From an uncultured Collinsella sp. (GTDB lineage: Bacteria; Actinomycetota; Coriobacteriia; Coriobacteriales; Coriobacteriaceae), in assembly GCA_902492545.1 (NCBI GenBank), contig CABULX010000016.1, positions 1-24,625 of the forward strand: a DNA stretch of 24,625 bases, read 5' to 3'. The notes under the pieces were generated by a model, which searched no databases, had not been told where the DNA came from, and was given only the letters and a program-made list of their open reading frames with translations. Within the stretch, counting starts at the first letter, position 1. Each line of letters begins with the position of its first letter. This document shows, in pieces, positions 5,863-13,353 of the stretch. Position numbers and translations under genes: made by a program.

Positions 5863-7350
5863 ATGTCCACTACCGATGCTTCCCAGATCCACGACCTGCG
5901 TTCTGCACTCGACTTTTTGCGCGAGATGCCGGGCCAGCTGCTCGAGACCGACACCCAGGTCGATCCCGATGCCGAGGTCTCGGGCGTCTACCGTCACGTC
6001 GGTGCCGGCGGCACCGTCATGCGTCCGACCAAAGAGGGCCCGGCGATGGTCTTCAACAACGTTAAGGGCTTTGACGACGCCAAGGTCTGCATCGGCATGC
6101 TTGCCAGCCGCAAGCGCGTTGCCGCCCTGCTCGATCTGGACGAGGAGCATCTGGGCCTCGAGATCGGCAAGCGCTTCGAGAACCTGATCGCCCCTGAGCA
6201 GATCGCCGAGGGCAAGCACGTCGACTGCCAGGAGGTCGTGTACAAGGCGACCGACGAGGGCTTCGACCTGCGCAAGATCGTTCCCGCTCCCACCAACACG
6301 CCCGTCGACGGTGGCCCCTACATCACCATGGGCCTCGCCTACGGCACGAGCCCCGATGGCACCCAGTCCGACGTGACCATCCACCGCTTCTCCTGCGTCG
6401 ACAAGGACAAGCTCGCCATGTGGATCACCCCGGGCAGCCGTCACCTGGGCGCGTTCTTTGACGAGTACTGCCAGCGCGGCGAGGACATGCCCATCTCCAT
6501 CTCCATCGGTCTGGACCCCGCCGTGTACATGTGCTGCGGCTTCGAGGCTCCCACCACGCCGCTCGGCTTCAACGAGCTGCAGATCGCCGGTGCCCTGCGC
6601 GGCCACGCCGTCGAGCTTGCCGACTGCGTCACCGTTCCGCAGAAGTGCATTGCCAATGCCGAGTACGTGCTCGAGGGCTACCTCATGCACGACGAGACTA
6701 TCAATGAGGACGTCAACGGCCACGGCTACGCCATGCCCGAGTTCCCCGGTTACACCGGCGGCGCCAAGGTCTGCCCGGTGATCAAGATCACCGCCGTCAC
6801 CACGCGTGTCAACCCCATCATGGAGAGCTGCATCGGCCCTTCGCACGAGCACGTGTCCATGGCCGGCATCCCCACCGAGGCTTCCATCTACAAGATGGTC
6901 GAGACCGCCATCCCGGGCCGCCTGCTCAACGTCCACGCCGCTCCCTGCGGCGGCGGCAAGTTCGTTGCCATCATGCAGTTCAAGAAGTCGAGCAAAAATG
7001 ACGAGGGCCGTCAGCGCAACGCCGCCATGCTTGCCTTCTCGGCGTTCTCCGAGCTCAAGCACGTCATCCTTGTTGACGAGGATGTCGATATCTTCGATAT
7101 GAGCGACGTGATGTGGGCCATGACCACGCGCTTCCAGGCCGACGTGGACCTCATCACCATCCCCGGTTGCCACTGCCACGTGCTCGATCCGTCCAACGAC
7201 CCCGCGTTCGATCCTTCGATTCGCGAGCACGGCATCGCCTGCAAGGCCATCTTCGACTGCACGGTTCCGTTCAACCTCAAGAAGAACTTCATCCGCTCGC
7301 AGTTCATGGAGATCGATGAAGAGAAGTGGGCCGCCGAGCTCGCCTTCTAG
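5863..7350 (+). CDS. UbiD-family prenylated-FMN-dependent decarboxylase
   Basis: The product is 495 residues, a typical UbiD length. UbiD enzymes reversibly decarboxylate aromatic or unsaturated acids using prenylated FMN. Visible family features are a central TIHRFSCVDKDKLAMWI segment with R175 (near the catalytic Arg of fungal Fdc1), SRHLG, an NAEYVLEGYL segment with E267 and E271 in the conserved acidic region, and VDEDVDIFD towards the C-terminus. The overall look is closest to the hydroxyarylic acid decarboxylase C-subunit group (LpdC/BsdC/VdcC type) and less like ubiquinone-pathway UbiD, which fits an actinobacterium without ubiquinone. The substrate is not determined. I chose ATG 5863, with AAGGAG six bases upstream; the frame extends 32 codons further but lacks such a site. 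The UbiX gene follows after 33 bp, so the two are surely co-transcribed. Confidence 0.9.
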   Translation: MSTTDASQIHDLRSALDFLREMPGQLLETDTQVDPDAEVSGVYRHVGAGGTVMRPTKEGPAMVFNNVKGFDDAKVCIGMLASRKRVAALLDLDEEHLGLEIGKRFENLIAPEQIAEGKHVDCQEVVYKATDEGFDLRKIVPAPTNTPVDGGPYITMGLAYGTSPDGTQSDVTIHRFSCVDKDKLAMWITPGSRHLGAFFDEYCQRGEDMPISISIGLDPAVYMCCGFEAPTTPLGFNELQIAGALRGHAVELADCVTVPQKCIANAEYVLEGYLMHDETINEDVNGHGYAMPEFPGYTGGAKVCPVIKITAVTTRVNPIMESCIGPSHEHVSMAGIPTEASIYKMVETAIPGRLLNVHAAPCGGGKFVAIMQFKKSSKNDEGRQRNAAMLAFSAFSELKHVILVDEDVDIFDMSDVMWAMTTRFQADVDLITIPGCHCHVLDPSNDPAFDPSIREHGIACKAIFDCTVPFNLKKNFIRSQFMEIDEEKWAAELAF

Positions 7351-7383
7351 TAAGTAGCCCTATCAAATAGCTAAGGAGTTGTC

Positions 7384-7962
7384 ATGCCTGAGTCTTCTGT
7401 CCGTTCCCGTCGCATTGTCGTTGGCGTTTCTGGTGCCAGCGGCGCTGCGCTGGGCCTCGAGTGTCTCAAGTGCCTGCGCCAGGCCGGTGCCGAGTCGGCG
7501 CTTGTCGTCACGCGCGGGGGAGAGATCACCATCGAGCAGGAGCTCGGCATGACGCTCGACGAGTTTGCCGCGCATGCCGATGTGGTCTACGACAACAAGA
7601 ACATCGGCGCTGCCATCGCAAGTGGCACCTATCCGGTCGCCGGCATGATTGTGGCGCCCTGCTCCATGAAGACGCTCGCCGGCATTGCGAGCGGCTACAG
7701 CGAAAACCTGTTGCTGCGTGCGGCCGACGTGCAGATGAAAGAGCAGCGCCGCCTGGTGCTCATGGTGCGCGAGACGCCCTTCAGTGCGATCCATGTCGAC
7801 AACATGGCGCGCCTGGCGCGCGTGCCGGGCGTCATGCTCATGCCGCCCATGCTCACGTTTTACAACGGCCCCGCCACGCTCGACGATGCAGTGCATCACA
7901 TCGCCGCCAAGGCGCTCGAAGCTGTTGGCGTGTCGTGCGAAAACTATAAGCGCTGGTCATAG
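7384..7962 (+). CDS. ubiX: UbiX flavin prenyltransferase
   Basis: The 192-residue protein is the enzyme that attaches a dimethylallyl group to FMN to make prenylated FMN for UbiD proteins. It has the N-terminal flavin-binding GVSGASG (residues 14-20), the APCSMKTLAGIASGYSENLL block, the RETPFSAIHVDNM block carrying conserved Arg residues, and a late FY pair (Y160) where the family keeps an active-site Tyr. The ATG at 7384 follows TAAGGAGTTGTC, a good ribosome binding site. It lies directly after the UbiD gene, the usual pairing of such decarboxylases (BsdB/LpdB type). A GC-rich hairpin follows it at 7996. Confidence 0.93.
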   Translation: MPESSVRSRRIVVGVSGASGAALGLECLKCLRQAGAESALVVTRGGEITIEQELGMTLDEFAAHADVVYDNKNIGAAIASGTYPVAGMIVAPCSMKTLAGIASGYSENLLLRAADVQMKEQRRLVLMVRETPFSAIHVDNMARLARVPGVMLMPPMLTFYNGPATLDDAVHHIAAKALEAVGVSCENYKRWS

Positions 7963-7995
7963 GCATCTTTAGGGTAGGATACGAGTAGTGTTTGA

Positions 7996-8023
7996 GCCCG
8001 CTGCCCCTGTGGGCGGCGGGCTT
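7996..8023 (+). terminator. GC-rich terminator-like hairpin after UbiX
   Basis: GCCCGCTGCCC pairs with GGGCGGCGGGC over 11 bp (one wobble) around CTGT, followed by a short TTT. The weak T-run suggests partial termination, allowing some transcription to reach the MerR gene whose ATG is at 8055. Confidence 0.55.
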
Positions 8024-8054
8024 TGTGCGCAAAAAGGATGTGTCGGGAGGACCT

Positions 8055-8921
8055 ATGCAGACGGGCATGTATGCGATTAGCGAGATGGCGAGTTTGTTTA
8101 ACGTTTCGCGCCAAACGCTCATCTACTACGACAAGATCGGCCTGTTTAAGCCCGCCGTGGTTAACGAAAAAGGCTACCGTTTCTATTCGCCCACGCAGAT
8201 CCCGCTCATGCGTCTGATCTGCATGCTGCGCGACCTAGGGCTCGAACTCGATGAGATCGACCGCCTAGCCTCGACGTTCGACATTAGCGAGATGACCGAT
8301 CACCTGCGCTCGCGGGTGCAGGCGCTCGACGAGCAGATTGCCGGGCTCAAAGCCGAGCGCGCGAGCGTGCAGGAGCGGCTGAGTTTTTACGACGAGGCGG
8401 TCTATTGGCGCGAGCGCGAGGGCAAACCGGAGCTCAAGCAATTCGAGCGCCGCTACGTGGTCTTTGAGGAGTTCCCGAGCGATATCGAGCGTGGCCGCTC
8501 GATGCTGCACCCCACGCTCATGCGGGCGATTCTGCGCATGCGTGCGCTCACGGGCACACGCCCCATGCGCGGTTGGGGCGCCATGCTGCGTCGCGAGGCG
8601 CTGCATTCCGACGACCCCATCGCCGGTGCCGGTTCCTTTGCCGTGTTGCCGCGTGGTGCCGAGGAAATACTGCCGAGCGATCCTGCCGAGCTGGCGGAGA
8701 TTGGCGTCGAGGTGCTGCCCGAGGGCACGTACCTGTGCATGAGTCGCTGGGGCATGCCGTACGAGCCCGAGGGTATCCGCGCCATCGTGGCCTGCATGGA
8801 CAGGCACGCGCTCCAGCCCATCGGCAATGCTTTCGATTTTTGCTACCTGGACACCACGAGCTACGACGAGTCTCACCAAGAGGACTTCTGCTGTATCCAA
8901 ATCCCCGTCGCCCTCAAATAA
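8055..8921 (+). CDS. MerR-family regulator with GyrI-like effector domain
   Basis: The product is 288 residues. Residues about 5-75 form a MerR winged helix: ISEMASLFNVSRQTLIYYDKIGLF, then the GYRFYSPTQ wing. A coiled-coil dimerisation helix follows (MTDHLRSRVQALDEQIAGLKAE area), and residues about 125-288 look like a GyrI-like small-molecule binding domain, as in BmrR-type proteins. The chosen ATG at 8055 has GGGAGG four bases upstream; a second ATG lies four codons in. Being last in the decarboxylase island, and with two MerR-style dyad promoters in the island (3009 and 4148), it is the best candidate for their activator. The effector is probably the aromatic acid or its product, by inference only. 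Confidence 0.88.
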   Translation: MQTGMYAISEMASLFNVSRQTLIYYDKIGLFKPAVVNEKGYRFYSPTQIPLMRLICMLRDLGLELDEIDRLASTFDISEMTDHLRSRVQALDEQIAGLKAERASVQERLSFYDEAVYWREREGKPELKQFERRYVVFEEFPSDIERGRSMLHPTLMRAILRMRALTGTRPMRGWGAMLRREALHSDDPIAGAGSFAVLPRGAEEILPSDPAELAEIGVEVLPEGTYLCMSRWGMPYEPEGIRAIVACMDRHALQPIGNAFDFCYLDTTSYDESHQEDFCCIQIPVALK

Positions 8922-8922
8922 C

Positions 8923-8985
8923 TTGCGGTGAAATAGTCCCTAAATAGCTCGAGTGGGCGTGCAAACAGGAACTATTCCACCGCAA
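8923..8985. other. Imperfect inverted repeat after the MerR gene
   Basis: TTGCGGTGAAATAGTCC starts two bases after the MerR stop codon and is matched in reverse by GGAACTATTCCACCGCAA (8968-8985) with one-base offsets. It could fold into a long stem ending MerR transcription, but no T-run is present. Confidence 0.4.
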
Positions 8986-8990
8986 CTTCG

Positions 8991-9021
8991 ATGCGACAAA
9001 GGAGCAGTCCCTTTATCGCAT
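8991..9021. repeat. Copy of the dispersed GACAAAGGGAC palindrome
   Basis: A 31-bp copy with arms ATGCGACAAAGGAGC and GTCCCTTTATCGCAT and several mismatches. It is followed by TCCGTGCGAG, nearly the same flank seen after the copy at 23204, so those two may share a longer common origin. Confidence 0.6.
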
Positions 9022-9097
9022 TCCGTGCGAGCTCCAGCGCCATCTGCGGGTATAAGGCTAGCAAGTGTTTATTTGCGAGGCCTAAGGGGCGCCCCGT

Positions 9098-9964
9098 ATG
9101 GATATCGATAACTTTGAATGGTGGTATAGCGAGGGCGAGGCTCCGGACGAGGAGTGGGACGAGCCCTCGCCGCGTGACGTGTCGAGCGACGAGGACGAGA
9201 CCGGCAACGATGCCGTCGAGACGGACGCCGCTTCCGACTCCGCCGAACCCCTAACCTTTGAACAGGCCTGGGCCCAGGCCGAGGCCGACGAGGCTAAGGC
9301 CGATGCCACGGCCACACTGGGTGAGCCAGCCGACATGTCCATCTCGCCGGCAAAGACCCCGCAGCCGCGCCACACTATCGATCCCGACAGCACGGCATCC
9401 TTCAGCATTCTCGACGTGCCCTCGCAGGGCGCTCAGGCGCCCGCGCCCACACGTCGTCCCAATCTGTCTCGCGAGGAAGATGCAGGACGTCGCTCTCCGC
9501 TCGGCCCCATCCTTATCGCCTTCATGGCCGGCGTTATCGCATGCTCGGTAATTGGAAACGTCTGGAGCCATGTTGAACAACAGCGAAAAGACGCCGCCAA
9601 GGTCGAGATGTCTATCGAGCAATCGCTCGGCCGCACGCGCTCGGTACATGTGTCGGTCGAGGTCAAGGACGGCGCGACGTGGGACACCGCGCGCGGCGAC
9701 AGCCAAATGCTCATTCACATCGTGGGGCGCACGCTCAAAGGGCAGACGATTGACGAGTATCAATACGTCAATTCCGCTGGTGACGGCATCGAGCTTAAGC
9801 CCGGCGACTACGAGCTCACCGTCGATGAACCGCCCGTCGCCACCGACGGTACGCGCTTCCGTGCCTCAAAGCGCATGGTCCCCGTGAGCTTTAACTCACA
9901 GGCGCTCGACACGGTCGACACTACACCGCAGGGCGGGTTCGACCTTTACGTGGATACCCAGTAG
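9098..9964 (+). CDS. Single-pass membrane protein of unknown function
   Basis: The product is 288 residues and I do not recognise a family. Residues 1-130 are very acidic and rich in Asp, Glu, Ala and Ser, with low-complexity patches such as EEWDEPSPRDVSSDEDE, and are probably disordered and cytoplasmic. One hydrophobic helix spans about 135-157 (LGPILIAFMAGVIACSVIGN). Residues 160-288 form a likely extracellular beta-rich domain (VHVSVEVKDGATWDT, LKPGDYELTVDEPP). The ATG at 9098 has AAGGGG upstream, and a TATAAG at 9051 may be part of a promoter. The layout resembles membrane-tethered proteins of envelope function. Its neighbours give no clue, as the gaps on both sides are over 100 bp. Confidence 0.75.
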   Translation: MDIDNFEWWYSEGEAPDEEWDEPSPRDVSSDEDETGNDAVETDAASDSAEPLTFEQAWAQAEADEAKADATATLGEPADMSISPAKTPQPRHTIDPDSTASFSILDVPSQGAQAPAPTRRPNLSREEDAGRRSPLGPILIAFMAGVIACSVIGNVWSHVEQQRKDAAKVEMSIEQSLGRTRSVHVSVEVKDGATWDTARGDSQMLIHIVGRTLKGQTIDEYQYVNSAGDGIELKPGDYELTVDEPPVATDGTRFRASKRMVPVSFNSQALDTVDTTPQGGFDLYVDTQ

Positions 9965-10029
9965 GCGCCCGCCGCTCATTCCGCTATGGCTACTCAATAA
10001 TCGCCTGCCGTCCCGCCGCCAAGAGTGGG

Positions 10030-10052
10030 ACAATAGCCCTCGACACTATTGT
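10030..10052. promoter_or_regulatory. Inverted repeat upstream of the epimerase gene
   Basis: ACAATAG (10030-10036) and CTATTGT (10046-10052) form a perfect 7-bp dyad spaced by nine bases, ending 20 bp before the start codon of the aldose 1-epimerase gene. It is a plausible operator overlapping the promoter or start site. Confidence 0.4.
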
Positions 10053-10072
10053 TTACTTTTGGAGGAAGTAGC

Positions 10073-10966
10073 ATGTCTACCGTCACTACCATCAATCGCG
10101 GCGGCCTCACCGCGGCCATCGATTCCATGGGCGCCCAGCTCACGAGCCTTGCCCTCAACGGCAACGAGTATCTGTGGCAGGGCGACCCGGCCTTTTGGGG
10201 CAAGCACGCGCCCATCCTGTTCCCTATTGTGGGCTCGCTGCGCAACAACACGGCAACGTCTGCGGCCGGCACCTGCGAGATGCCGCGCCACGGACTCGCG
10301 CGCATTGTCGAGCACAAGCTGGTCGAGGTTTCGGAGGACGGCTCCTCGGTAACTTACGAGATCACCGATACGCCCGAGTCGCTCAAGGCCTTTCCGTTCC
10401 ACTTTAAGCTCAACATGACCTATGCCCTGACCGGCGACGCCACCCTCACGCAGACCTTTGCCGTCACCAATACCGGCGACGTGAACCTGCCGTTCTCGGT
10501 GGGCGGCCACCCCGCATTTAACGTGCCCGCCCCCGGTGCCGAGGACGAGGCGTTCGAGGATTACGAGCTGGCGTTTACCGAGGCTTGGACTAACGAGGCT
10601 CCTATCATCACGCCCGACGGTCTTATGACGTTCGAGGGCAGCTACAAGGCTCCCAATAACTCGGACGTGCTGCCCATCACGCATCGCAGCTTCGATAACG
10701 ATGCCATCATGTTCACCGATACCCCGGGCTCCACGCTCACGCTGCGCGGTCGCAAGTCGGGCCACGGCGTCAAGATCGACTTTGAAGGCTTTAAGTACAT
10801 CGGCGTGTGGTCTGCCGCCAACGACGCTCCGTTTGTGGCGCTCGAGCCCTGGACCGGTCACACCACCATGGACACCGAGGACGACGTCTTTGAGCACAAG
10901 GTCAACACCATCACCTTGGCTCCCGGCGCTACCGACAAACGTAGCTTTAGCGTCACCTTGCTCTAG
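10073..10966 (+). CDS. Aldose 1-epimerase family protein (LacX/YeaD-like)
   Basis: The 297-residue protein belongs to the galactose-mutarotase superfamily, which interconverts alpha and beta anomers of sugars or sugar phosphates. Visible motifs are an early LFPIVGSLRNN, the MPRHGLAR segment, the catalytic-region GGHPAFNVP with H146, and LEPWTGHTT with E258, the position of the catalytic base in the family. The length and the EPW motif are closer to the LacX/YeaD-like branch than to classical GalM, so the sugar may not be free galactose. The ATG at 10073 has GGAGGAAG upstream. It appears monocistronic, between an upstream dyad and the 137-bp repeat with a terminator immediately after its stop codon. 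Confidence 0.88.
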   Translation: MSTVTTINRGGLTAAIDSMGAQLTSLALNGNEYLWQGDPAFWGKHAPILFPIVGSLRNNTATSAAGTCEMPRHGLARIVEHKLVEVSEDGSSVTYEITDTPESLKAFPFHFKLNMTYALTGDATLTQTFAVTNTGDVNLPFSVGGHPAFNVPAPGAEDEAFEDYELAFTEAWTNEAPIITPDGLMTFEGSYKAPNNSDVLPITHRSFDNDAIMFTDTPGSTLTLRGRKSGHGVKIDFEGFKYIGVWSAANDAPFVALEPWTGHTTMDTEDDVFEHKVNTITLAPGATDKRSFSVTLL

Positions 10967-11103
10967 AGGTTCCGCCGTTCTAACGAACAGCGGACCGGTC
11001 GACGTTGCGCGCCACCCAGAGCGACAATTTGTCATTCAAAAGGCACGGCATGACCAGAAGGTCTATGCCGTGCCTTTTTCATGCCAACTTGTTCGCTCTG
11101 GGC
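10967..11103. repeat. 137-bp structured intergenic repeat, copy 1
   Basis: This element begins at the epimerase stop codon and matches 24489-24625 in 129 of 137 bases by my count. It contains a first hairpin (TCCGCCGTTC with GAACAGCGGA) and a terminator hairpin enclosed by an outer stem (11009-11024 pairing with 11093-11108, one mismatch), so this copy's outer stem runs a few bases beyond the compared region. Confidence 0.85.
11038..11079 (+). terminator. Terminator within repeat copy 1
   Basis: AAAAGGCACGGCAT pairs perfectly with ATGCCGTGCCTTTT, with an inner GACC-AGAA-GGTC extension and a one-base bulge, and ends in a T-run. In the second repeat copy one base pair changes from C-G to A-T on both sides, preserving the stem. 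The A-run and T-run make it likely to be bidirectional. Confidence 0.85.
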
Positions 11104-11203
11104 GGCGCTCGCTGGCATGCCCAAAACATCGACGTTCCCAATGACTACCGCGTGTCTATTAATTTTTCGAGCTTGTGCTGCGCTGCTGGTTGCTGGCGTA
11201 TAT

Positions 11204-11235
11204 CCTGTTAAGTCGTCAGCATACGATTCAACAGG
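11204..11235. promoter_or_regulatory. Dyad upstream of the ABC importer operon
   Basis: CCTGTTAAGTCG and CGATTCAACAGG form a 12-base inverted repeat with two mismatches and an 8-base loop, ending 11 bp before the lipoprotein start codon. It may be an operator for the importer operon, or a leader hairpin that affects the ribosome binding site just after it. Confidence 0.45.
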
Positions 11236-11246
11236 GAAGGCAGATT

Positions 11247-12173
11247 ATGCATTCTCCCCAACAGCGCGGCATGCAGACCCAGCCGGTATGCAGCCGTCGC
11301 ATCTTTTTGGGTAGCGCTCTCGCTGCGAGCGCTTCCGTCGTCGCCGGTGCGCTCGCCGGCTGTCAGCGTCCGTCCACGCTCAAGGTGGTTCAGCCCACGA
11401 CGGGCGGCGGTCGCGACGACCTGTCCGATTCCGTGATCGGCAAGGATAAGATCCGCATCGGTATGGAGGCAGCCTACGCCCCGTACAACTGGCAGGTTTC
11501 CGAAGCCAGTGAGTACACCATCCCCATCGACAACGTGCAGGGCGCCTATGCCGATGGCTACGACGTGCAGATCGCCAAGATCGTCTGCAAGGCCCTCGGT
11601 GGCGAGCCCGTTGCCGTCAAGCAGAGCTTCTCGGGCCTTATCGATTCGCTCAACAACGGCCAGATCGACCTCATCATCGCCGGTATGAGCGCTACGCCCG
11701 AGCGCGAAGAGTCCGTCGGTTTTTCCGACCCGTACTTCATTGGCTACTTTGGCCTGTTCGTAAAAGAGGGCTCGCCCTACCAGAATGCGACCAAGCTCAG
11801 CGACTTTAGCGGCGCCACGGTGCTCGGGCAAAAGGACACTATGCTCGATACCGTCATCGACGAGATTCCGGGCGTTGTGCACAAAAACCCGGTCGATTCG
11901 GTCCCCACGGTGTTCTCGAACCTGCTGCAGGGCACGTGCGACGCCGTGACCTACAACACCGAGAACGAGAAGGGCTATATGGCCCAAAACCCGGGTATCG
12001 TCCCTATTCATTTTGCCGAGGGCGAGGGCTTTAAGCAGGAGGTCGCGGCAAACGTCGGCTGCCGCAAGGGCTCGGACAAGCTGCTTAAGCTCATCGACAA
12101 GACACTCAAGGGCATTAGCCAAGAGGAGCGCGACCAAATGTGGGACGCGTGCCTCGATCGTCAGCCGGCATAG
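11247..12173 (+). CDS. Amino acid ABC transporter substrate-binding lipoprotein
   Basis: The product is 308 residues. The N-terminus has SRRIFLGS (residues 16-23), fitting the twin-arginine consensus, followed by a hydrophobic stretch and the lipobox LAGC with C39 as the lipidated residue. The rest is a type II polar amino acid binding domain: IRIGMEAAYAPYNW, then GYDVQIAKIVCKALG, the ligand-site area LIDSLNNGQIDLIIAGMSAT and REESVGFSDPYF. The ligand is probably a polar or basic amino acid or related compound; the residues do not settle it. The ATG at 11247 has GGAAGG upstream. The permease follows after 9 bp and the ATPase after that, making a complete importer operon. Confidence 0.9.
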   Translation: MHSPQQRGMQTQPVCSRRIFLGSALAASASVVAGALAGCQRPSTLKVVQPTTGGGRDDLSDSVIGKDKIRIGMEAAYAPYNWQVSEASEYTIPIDNVQGAYADGYDVQIAKIVCKALGGEPVAVKQSFSGLIDSLNNGQIDLIIAGMSATPEREESVGFSDPYFIGYFGLFVKEGSPYQNATKLSDFSGATVLGQKDTMLDTVIDEIPGVVHKNPVDSVPTVFSNLLQGTCDAVTYNTENEKGYMAQNPGIVPIHFAEGEGFKQEVAANVGCRKGSDKLLKLIDKTLKGISQEERDQMWDACLDRQPA

Positions 12174-12182
12174 GGAGGCAGC

Positions 12183-13331
12183 ATGAAAACCATCAATCGT
12201 CTGGCCTCCTTTATCAAGGCCGACCATCGTTATGTGTACCTGGGCACGAGCGTCATTGCGGCGCTCGGGCTGGCGTTTAGCCAGCGCAACCCCACACCGC
12301 TGAGCTTCTTGGCTCCCACCGGCATCTTCCAGGACTGCCTTTGGGCGATTCTTTGGGCCTGGATTGTCGTGTCGGCGGCGGCGCTGGCCACCAAACTCAT
12401 GCACTGGAGCGACTATCGCGAAACGTCGCCGTTTGCTTCCGAGCGCTTCCGTCGCGGCGCGCGCCTGGGCAGCTATGTCGTGGTCGCCATCGCGGCGATC
12501 TTCTTTATCGACCGTTGCGTCATGTCGTTTATCGACCTGGTGCAGGTGAGTATTGTCTCGGACTCCAATCCCAGCGACTTTTTGTCGAGCCTGGTCTACA
12601 TGACCTACAAGAGCGGGGACTTCTTTATCCGCGGTATCGAGATCACCATCGCGCTTGCCACCTTCGGCACCGTCATCGCATTCTTCCTGGCGCTGCTCTT
12701 TGTGTTCCTGCGTATTCAGACCTTCGATCGCGTGGACAACGACCTGGTGCGCTTCTTTAAGAGTGTCGGCCGCGGCTTTGCGACCATCTACTCCACCATC
12801 GTGCGCGGCACGCCCATGATGGTCCAGGGCCTGCTCATCTATTACGCGGGCTTCACCGTTTTGCGCGGCATGGGCTTCGAGACCGCCCAGGCCAACCAGA
12901 TCTGGAGTACCTTCACCGCCGGCCTCGTCACCATCTCGCTCAACTCCACCGCCTACATGATGGAGGTCCTGCGCGGCGGCATCGAGTCCATCGATCCCGG
13001 CCAGGCCGAGGCAGCGCGCTCGCTGGGTCTTTCGCAGTGGCAGGCCATGCGCAAGGTCGTGTTCCCCCAGGGCATTAAAAACGCGATTCCGGCGCTCACC
13101 AACGAGCTCATCATCAACATCAAGGATTCGTCGGTGCTTTCGGTCATCGGCGTGTTCGACCTCATGTACGCCACCACCACCGTCGCCGGCGTGTACTACC
13201 GCCAGATGGAGGTCTACTGCGTGGCACTCGTGGTCTACCTGATCCTGACGCTCGTGGCGAGCCGCCTGCTCGAGGCCTTTGGCAAAAAGCTCGGCGCCGA
13301 GGCCCCGGCAACGCTGCCCAGCTCCAACTAG
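12183..13331 (+). CDS. Amino acid ABC transporter permease
   Basis: The 382-residue protein is longer than the usual 220-240 residues because of an N-terminal extension of about 130 residues holding roughly three further hydrophobic helices. The core is a HisM/GlnP-type permease: FFIRGIEITIALATFGTVIA opens it, RGTPMMVQ follows, and the EAA motif EAARSLGLSQWQAMRKVVFPQ lies near E276, where it contacts the ATPase. It starts 9 bp after the lipoprotein gene with GGGAGG as ribosome binding site, and the ATPase gene follows after 22 bp. One permease gene implies a homodimeric channel. The N-terminal extension has no assigned role. Confidence 0.9.
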   Translation: MKTINRLASFIKADHRYVYLGTSVIAALGLAFSQRNPTPLSFLAPTGIFQDCLWAILWAWIVVSAAALATKLMHWSDYRETSPFASERFRRGARLGSYVVVAIAAIFFIDRCVMSFIDLVQVSIVSDSNPSDFLSSLVYMTYKSGDFFIRGIEITIALATFGTVIAFFLALLFVFLRIQTFDRVDNDLVRFFKSVGRGFATIYSTIVRGTPMMVQGLLIYYAGFTVLRGMGFETAQANQIWSTFTAGLVTISLNSTAYMMEVLRGGIESIDPGQAEAARSLGLSQWQAMRKVVFPQGIKNAIPALTNELIINIKDSSVLSVIGVFDLMYATTTVAGVYYRQMEVYCVALVVYLILTLVASRLLEAFGKKLGAEAPATLPSSN

Positions 13332-13353
13332 GCTCAAGACGAGGAGAATCATC

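Noticed and set aside
4131..5954. Minus-strand open frame of 607 codons opposite the SLC13 gene
   Set aside because: Highly charged His/Asp/Glu/Gly-rich translation with no membrane segments or motifs, opposite a clear transporter.
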